Assembly: GCA_964628385.1 (NCBI GenBank)
Contig: CAZVOD010000063.1
Span: 1-27,461 of the forward strand
Direction of reading: 5' to 3'
Source: JANQPA01 sp964628385
GTDB lineage: Bacteria; Bacteroidota; Bacteroidia; Chitinophagales; Saprospiraceae
DNA length: 27,461 bases
Part shown: piece by piece, positions 23,146 through 27,461 of the stretch
Layout of the letters: the number at the start of each line of letters is the position of its first letter
Position numbering within the stretch: position 1 is the stretch's first letter
The notes under the pieces: generated by a model
The model's input: the letters and a program-made list of their open reading frames with translations, nothing else
What the model was told of the DNA's origin: nothing
Databases searched by the model: none
Translations under genes and position numbers: made by a program

Positions 23146-24597
23146 ATGGAGGCACTGCAAAGATACTTTTCAGCTAATAAACTGGTTGAAGAAGAATACG
23201 AAAAAGTAGAATTGAAAGTTGAAGGACAAATACCTCAAGAAATCAGAGGTACGCTTTTCAGAAATGGTAACGGGCGGTTTGAACACAAGGGGGTTAAATA
23301 TGACCACTTATTTGATGGCGACGGCATGGTTGCTGCTTTTCAATTTAAGGATGGAAAAGTTTTTTACACCAACAAGCATGTCAAAACTGCAGAGCTGATG
23401 GAGGAAGAGAAAGCGGATAAAATGCTTTACCGAAGTTTTGGCACCAATTTGCCGGGAGGTATTCGCAGCAATTTCCTAAAAATGAAATTTAAAAATGTGG
23501 CCAATACCAGCGTTGTATGGCACGGTGGCAAAATGCTGGCCCTGTGGGAGGGTGGCTTGCCGCATGAGATAGATCCGAGAACACTGGATACCATACAGCG
23601 GTATGACTACGATGGGGTTTTACGCAATGACTTTTCATTCGTGGATAAGATGATCACTCCGGAACTCCCTTTTTCTGCACATCCCAAAATTCACCCTGAA
23701 ACGGGAGTAATGTACAATTTCGGTACTGCCGCGGGTACCAAGCAACGCCTGATGATTTATAAAGTGATGCCGGATGGAACAGCCAGTATTGATAAAGCGA
23801 TAGAAATACCAGAAGTTACCTTTACCCACGACTTTGTATTGACTAATCGGGGCCGAAAGGTATTCTTCCTGACACCGGTAGCTTTCGATCTTTTTAAAGC
23901 ATTTGTCGGAATAGCCCCACCGGTTGCGGCTATGAATATTGACCGATCTAAGAAAACAAAAATATTGATCATCGAGCCGGACGGTACTGAAAAGTACGCA
24001 GAGACAGACTTTTGCTTTGTTTTTCACTTTGCCAATGGTTATGATCTGGAAGATGATAAAGTGGTGGTAGATGGATATATAATGCCTGATTTTCCCAGTG
24101 CGGAAGGCATCAAAGCGTTTGTACACGGAAGAGCAGTGGAGGGCCCTATGCCGGTTTTGAAGCGTTACACTATAGATTTGAATACACTTGAAATAAGAAC
24201 TGAAAAGCTGAGTGATCATCCCGGCGAGTTGCCGAATGTGAACCCGCAGCTGGAGGGAAAACCCTATCGCTATTCCTGGAATATAGCTGCAGAGCCAAAT
24301 TCCAAGTATTTTGTATTAAGAGGTTTGGCAAAAACTGATACATTTGAGAACAAGACTTTTTATAAGGATTTTGCGCCGAATTTGACAGGTGAGCCCATTA
24401 TGATTCCCGCTGACAATGCCACCCAGGAAGATGATGGCTATTTGTTGACTCTGTTTTTTGATGCTGAAGCTGTAAAGACAAGACTGTTAGTACTTGACGC
24501 CCGGGATTTTTCTGAGATAGCCAGAATGGATCTGCCTCACAATATTCCACTTGGTTTTCATGGTTTGTGGGTGGATGAAAAAGAGATGCAATTGTAA
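23146..24597 (+). CDS. Carotenoid cleavage oxygenase family protein (RPE65/CCD)
   Basis: A 483-residue cytoplasmic enzyme. All four iron-binding His of the seven-bladed propeller are present in their usual settings: H179 (FSAHPKIHP), H228 (FTHDF), H294 (FVFHFAN) and H472 (PLGFHGLW). The N-terminal family marker GTLFRNGNGRFE followed by YDHLFDGDGM (about 35-61) is intact. These enzymes split a double bond in carotenoids, apocarotenoids or stilbenes with O2 and Fe(II). The length is normal. The product cannot be read from sequence; members from Cytophagales often act on apocarotenoids. The YbaB-family gene begins 30 bases after the stop codon, so the two are likely cotranscribed. No carotenoid biosynthesis gene is in the window. 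Confidence 0.95.
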   Translation: MEALQRYFSANKLVEEEYEKVELKVEGQIPQEIRGTLFRNGNGRFEHKGVKYDHLFDGDGMVAAFQFKDGKVFYTNKHVKTAELMEEEKADKMLYRSFGTNLPGGIRSNFLKMKFKNVANTSVVWHGGKMLALWEGGLPHEIDPRTLDTIQRYDYDGVLRNDFSFVDKMITPELPFSAHPKIHPETGVMYNFGTAAGTKQRLMIYKVMPDGTASIDKAIEIPEVTFTHDFVLTNRGRKVFFLTPVAFDLFKAFVGIAPPVAAMNIDRSKKTKILIIEPDGTEKYAETDFCFVFHFANGYDLEDDKVVVDGYIMPDFPSAEGIKAFVHGRAVEGPMPVLKRYTIDLNTLEIRTEKLSDHPGELPNVNPQLEGKPYRYSWNIAAEPNSKYFVLRGLAKTDTFENKTFYKDFAPNLTGEPIMIPADNATQEDDGYLLTLFFDAEAVKTRLLVLDARDFSEIARMDLPHNIPLGFHGLWVDEKEMQL

Positions 24598-24627
24598 AAT
24601 CTGACAATCACTAAAACAAATAGATAT

Positions 24628-24945
24628 ATGTTTGGAAATTTTATGGGAGATTTGGAAGCCAGACAGAAAGAGATGAAAGAAAAGCTGGCCGCCATAATTG
24701 TAGAAGCCGAAGCTGGTGATGGTGCAATAAAGGTAAAGGCTAATGCTAACAAAGAGATTCTGAACCTGGATATCGATCGCGAAGCTATTGATATGGATGA
24801 TACAGAACAAATGGAGGATCTTTTGTTGGTGGCCATCAACCGAGCCTTGGAGTTGGCCAAAGAAAAAGAACAAAATGAAGCACAGACTATACTCAAAGAT
24901 ATGCTACCTCCCGGATTGGGCGGTTTAGGTGGCATGTTTGGATAA
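24628..24945 (+). CDS. YbaB/EbfC family nucleoid-associated DNA-binding protein
   Basis: A 105-residue protein with the YbaB/EbfC layout: N-terminal helix (DLEARQKEMKEKLAAIIVEAEAGDGAIKVKAN), three-strand sheet (AIKVKANANKEILNLDID), and a long C-terminal helix (MEDLLLVAINRALELAKEKEQNEAQTIL) ending in a Gly-rich tail, GGLGGMFG. YbaB dimers bind DNA without strict sequence need and affect nucleoid structure and gene expression. The classic gene sits between dnaX and recR; this copy lies next to a carotenoid oxygenase gene, so it is probably a Bacteroidota paralogue rather than the housekeeping copy. The short interval to the upstream gene suggests cotranscription. Confidence 0.88.
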   Translation: MFGNFMGDLEARQKEMKEKLAAIIVEAEAGDGAIKVKANANKEILNLDIDREAIDMDDTEQMEDLLLVAINRALELAKEKEQNEAQTILKDMLPPGLGGLGGMFG

Positions 24946-25068
24946 ATTGTTGTTAAAATAGTCTTTGAATAGCTTCAAAAGGCAGTCTGTTTTTTGGAAA
25001 ATATAATTTAGCAATAGCTTTGGCGTTTAGGTGATGGTAACACATCTATGGATGCAACTACAGATTTC

Positions 25069-26304
25069 ATGAAGCAACTGATTGGATTTCTTTTTTGGGC
25101 ACTTTTAGCCTGCACATTCATTAATGCACAAACGACTACCGGACTGGTAGCCTATTATCCACTAGATAGTACACTTGGCGATGCTACCGGTAATACCGCC
25201 AATGCGGGTTTCCCTGTTGGGTCTATTGACTATTCCTGCGGGATTTTTGGTGAAGCGCTAAGGTTAGATGGTGTTAATGACGAGGTAAGGTTTAGTAGTG
25301 GTGTTAGTCGGGAGTTTGATACAGAAGATTTTACCCTGAGCATGTATTTAAAGAATACTGGTGGTCAGGGAACACAGTATCTATTTTCTAAGCGCTGGGT
25401 AGACTGTCGTACCGATAATGTCTTTGATTTGCGTTATCAACCTGCGTCTAATTCTATCAACTTATTTGCAGCGGAGAGTTCTTCAAAACTCGTTTCTTTG
25501 ACAAAAGAGCTCGATCCTGGCAAATGCTGGAATCACGTTTCTGTCTGGCGTCGTGGGCCTGAATTTCGTCTATATGTGAATGGCGAGCTGGTAGATAGCC
25601 GCAAGACAACCTCCCGGATAGATCTCTTTACGCCCAGCGATTCTACTATTTTGCTGGTGGGGGGCAGTAACTGTTTGTCGCCTAATGAAAGACGCTTTAA
25701 TGGGCTAATTGATGATATACGCCTGTACAACCGGGCGTTGAGCGAGGCCGAATTAGATGGTCTCTACGAGGCTCCCGATGAGATACTTACGCCCGATACC
25801 TTAATTTTCAGCGGGGAGTCTGTAAATATCCGGGTGTCTAATACTTGTGCCGATAATTTTTTCTGGGAACCCACAACAGGCGTTTTTAGTTCTTTTGAGG
25901 CGGAGCCCCGGATTACTCCGGCGGGGCTGGGACAAATAACCTACACGCTTAACTTTGAAGATGCTTTTGTATGCATAGCCCGTGACTCTATTCAAATTAC
26001 GGTAATAGATCCAGACGAACTGAACTGTAATGAAATATTCCTGCCCAATGCTTTTACGCCGAATGGAGATGGATTGAATGATCGCTATGGTATCAGTAAC
26101 CCCTTTGCCATTCCTCAGTTGATTTCTTTTGAGATTTACGACAGATGGGGAGAACGGGTGTTTTTTACCAATAACCCATTTGATAGCTGGGATGGATCAT
26201 TTAGAGGACAGGAGCTTAATTCGGGAGTAATGATATATAAAGTTAGATATTTTTGTGAAGGGGAAGAAAAAGTTATCACTGGCAGTATTACCATGATGCG
26301 ATAG
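25069..26304 (+). CDS. LamG-domain surface protein with T9SS type B C-terminal domain
   Basis: A 411-residue protein; ATG 25069 is preferred to 25048 because it begins the signal peptide (MKQLIGFLFWALLACTFINAQ). Residues 25-225 form a concanavalin/LamG domain: GLVAYYPLDSTLGDATGN...ALRLDGVNDEVRFS...FTLSMYLKN...NHVSVWRRGPEFRLYVNGELV...FNGLIDDIRLYNRALSEAEL, with the closing IDDIRLYNRALS signature. A beta-sandwich follows (about 230-320), then the gliding-motility domain (about 322-411): EIFLPNAFTPNGDGLNDRY...FEIYDRWGERVF...WDGSFRGQELNSGVMIY. It should be exported by the T9SS and attached to the surface, binding carbohydrate or protein. It ends one base from the stop of the convergent dehydrogenase. 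Confidence 0.93.
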   Translation: MKQLIGFLFWALLACTFINAQTTTGLVAYYPLDSTLGDATGNTANAGFPVGSIDYSCGIFGEALRLDGVNDEVRFSSGVSREFDTEDFTLSMYLKNTGGQGTQYLFSKRWVDCRTDNVFDLRYQPASNSINLFAAESSSKLVSLTKELDPGKCWNHVSVWRRGPEFRLYVNGELVDSRKTTSRIDLFTPSDSTILLVGGSNCLSPNERRFNGLIDDIRLYNRALSEAELDGLYEAPDEILTPDTLIFSGESVNIRVSNTCADNFFWEPTTGVFSSFEAEPRITPAGLGQITYTLNFEDAFVCIARDSIQITVIDPDELNCNEIFLPNAFTPNGDGLNDRYGISNPFAIPQLISFEIYDRWGERVFFTNNPFDSWDGSFRGQELNSGVMIYKVRYFCEGEEKVITGSITMMR

Positions 26305-26305
26305 C

Positions 26306-27121
26306 TCAGGAAGAGCTTACTTCCTTTTCTTCCTTGACATAAGATCTGAAGATTTTTTCCAGCAATCTCATTTTGCGCCTTATGGGAATGAGTTTGCTGA
26401 TAAAGACTATAAATTTGTTGACACTTCCTGGTACAATAATAGATCGCTTTTTGAAAAGGGCTGTAATCGCTTTTTCAGCTACCGGCTCTGGCATCATAAC
26501 TACCATCTTGGCAGCAGCGCCCATGGACTGTATACGCTTCAGGCCATCCTCATTGGTAAGTACAGAGCCCGGACAAAGTACTGCGGCGTGTACATTAAAT
26601 GGTTTTAATTCCTCGTGCAAAGCCAGGGTAAAAGCATAGACAAAGTGTTTGGTCGCTGTGTAAGCAGCCTTATAAGGTGTTGGTAGATAAGCTTCCAGAC
26701 TGCTCATATTCATCAGATAAGCCGGCGCCTTTTCTTTTAGCACTGGTATAAAGTAATGGCACATTTCAAATAATGCCCGGTTATTTAAGCTTATCATTGT
26801 TTGGTAGGTAGACAGCGGTAGCTGTTCAAACCAGCCACTGCGGCCAAAGCCCGCATTATTGATAAGTATATTAACGCTGTAATTATTTTTTTTACACCAT
26901 TCAAAAACCTCCAGCGCAGCATTTTCTTTTGATAAGTCTATACCTAAAGTAAGTACCTCCACAGAATGGGCAGTCCTGATTTCGGCTGCTGTATTTTCTA
27001 AATGCTCATTGGGTAAGGCTACGATGATCAGGTTTTGTCCCCCTTTAGCACACTCCATACTCAAGGCACGGCCAATACCCTGACTCCCTCCCGTTATTAG
27101 CGTATACAAAGTTTCTTTCAT
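26306..27121 (-). CDS. Short-chain dehydrogenase/reductase
   Basis: A 271-residue protein. The cofactor motif TGGSQGIG (10-17), the NNAGFG segment, catalytic Ser in MNMSSLEAY and the YTATK Tyr-x-x-x-Lys are all present, so it should be an active NAD(P)-dependent oxidoreductase. The C-terminal part (about 215-260) has a hydrophobic FIVFISKLIPIRRKMR stretch that could bind the membrane, as in SDRs acting on lipids. It differs in its N-terminal and C-terminal parts from the SDR at 10666, so the two are not recent duplicates. The stop codon lies one base from that of the LamG gene, leaving no room for a terminator. The palindromic repeat lies just upstream of its start codon, where its promoter should be. 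Confidence 0.92.
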   Translation of the reverse strand: MKETLYTLITGGSQGIGRALSMECAKGGQNLIIVALPNEHLENTAAEIRTAHSVEVLTLGIDLSKENAALEVFEWCKKNNYSVNILINNAGFGRSGWFEQLPLSTYQTMISLNNRALFEMCHYFIPVLKEKAPAYLMNMSSLEAYLPTPYKAAYTATKHFVYAFTLALHEELKPFNVHAAVLCPGSVLTNEDGLKRIQSMGAAAKMVVMMPEPVAEKAITALFKKRSIIVPGSVNKFIVFISKLIPIRRKMRLLEKIFRSYVKEEKEVSSS

Positions 27122-27143
27122 TACATTTCAATTTGGCTGCTAA

Positions 27144-27159
27144 GAAGCTATTTGAATTT
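27144..27159 (+). repeat. Related copy of the palindromic-element end motif
   Basis: GAAGCTATTTGAATTT matches the 16-base end of the adjacent element (27178-27193) at 14 of 16 positions, in direct orientation. Together with the element it gives three copies of the motif in 220 bases, so it may be a relic of an older insertion or a preferred site. Confidence 0.5.
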
Positions 27160-27177
27160 AGGTTTTTTCACATCTGA

Positions 27178-27361
27178 GAAGCTGTTTAAATTTAATCCTT
27201 TGAGCCTGTTAGGCGTCTTTTGCGGCTACTTTTCGTTACCAAAATTCTTCCCGCCACTTTGCGGGACAGGCTATTTAGCGCTGCTAAACTCCGGTTTTGG
27301 CGCCTCAATTAGCCGCAAAATCCACTCTAGCAGGTTTCAAAAACCAAATTTAAACAGCTTC
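27178..27361. mobile_element. 184-bp palindromic repeat element (MITE-like)
   Basis: The ends are a perfect 16-bp inverted repeat (GAAGCTGTTTAAATTT at 27178-27193, its complement at 27346-27361). An inner perfect 11-bp repeat TTTTGCGGCTA (27218-27228) has its complement at 27310-27320, and the arms between them stay similar, so 51-52 bases at each end pair imperfectly. The interior has no transposase; the one long frame across it is a by-product. Size and structure fit a non-autonomous MITE-type or REP-like element, but no target duplication is clear. The right end overlaps the last codons of the gene at 27350-27461. Confidence 0.6.
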
Positions 27362-27461
27362 TAACAACTTCCTCCAATCTTCATGGGATACCCCCATCGC
27401 GTTACTCGGAGGAAGAAACAAGTGACAACCCTCTTTCACGGCTTCTGGCCTGGAAAAATAG
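27350..27461 (-). CDS. 3-prime end of an unidentified gene (partial, runs off the window)
   Basis: On the minus strand one frame is open from the window edge for 36 codons to TAA at 27350-27352. The visible C-terminus contains YFSRPEAVKEGCHLF, then LPPSNAMGVSHEDW, and ends RKLLEAV. It has normal amino acid usage and no internal stop, while the other two frames are less convincing. I cannot name the family from 36 residues. The last four codons and the stop (GAA GCT GTT TAA) are part of the right terminus of the palindromic element, so the native C-terminus may have been altered by the insertion. Its reading frame runs toward the element. Confidence 0.55.
   Translation of the reverse strand, partial: YFSRPEAVKEGCHLFLPPSNAMGVSHEDWRKLLEAV

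Noticed and set aside
23635..24219. 194-codon minus-strand ORF
   Set aside because: Antisense within the carotenoid oxygenase gene, which has all four His ligands; the opposite frame has no recognisable features.
24963..24979. Short hairpin CTTTGAA/TTCAAA after the YbaB-family gene
   Set aside because: Stem of only six to seven AT-rich pairs with the T-run about ten bases away; too weak to call a terminator.
27152..27364. 70-codon plus-strand ORF across the palindromic element
   Set aside because: It runs through both arms of the inverted repeat, has no recognisable family, and arises from the repeat sequence itself.

Overview
The window reads as a chromosomal segment from a Bacteroidota bacterium, most likely a marine or soil Cytophagales of the Fulvivirga/Marivirga/Roseivirga kind. 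The evidence is two proteins ending in the gliding-motility-type C-terminal sorting domain of the type IX secretion system (T9SS, type B), a large SprB-repeat surface protein, many short Sec signal peptides cleaved before Gln or Ser, almost no Shine-Dalgarno sequences, and several upstream matches to the Bacteroidota sigma consensus TAnnTTTG. The order-level placement is an inference. There are no rRNA or tRNA genes, CRISPR arrays, phage genes or transposase genes.

Layout. Bases 1-6900 hold a terminator, an exported M28 zinc peptidase, a CotH-like exported protein on the minus strand, a possible tiny membrane peptide, a membrane protein whose C-terminal domain resembles M15/Hedgehog-type peptidases, an exported Cys-containing protein, and about 1 kb without an intact gene that contains a broken MFS transporter remnant (5503-5820, not marked by any long ORF). 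A small exported protein follows, behind a hairpin-rich leader. Bases 6900-11600 hold a 1023-residue BNR/Asp-box beta-propeller protein, a small exported protein and a divergently transcribed short-chain dehydrogenase. Bases 11633-16282 encode a 1549-residue T9SS-exported SprB-repeat protein.

Bases 16578-21104 are the most unusual part. A thioredoxin-fold protein with a SPOR domain, an XRE regulator, an ECF-type sigma factor and a subtilisin-like protease with its own SPOR domain lie next to one another. The two SPOR domains share the same final residues pattern, the thioredoxin has lost its first active-site cysteine, and the protease has no visible signal peptide. An inverted pair of composite motifs lies between the XRE gene and the thioredoxin-SPOR gene. 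I infer, but cannot show, that this is one functional neighbourhood directed at the cell envelope or septum.

Bases 21070-27461 hold a METTL7-like methyltransferase (overlapping the protease gene tail to tail), an exported two-domain protein, a carotenoid cleavage oxygenase followed closely by a YbaB/EbfC-family DNA-binding protein, an exported LamG protein with a T9SS signal, a second short-chain dehydrogenase, and a 184-bp palindromic repeat whose right terminus supplies the stop codon of a gene that runs off the window. Convergent gene pairs are mostly separated by strong hairpins that can terminate in both directions.
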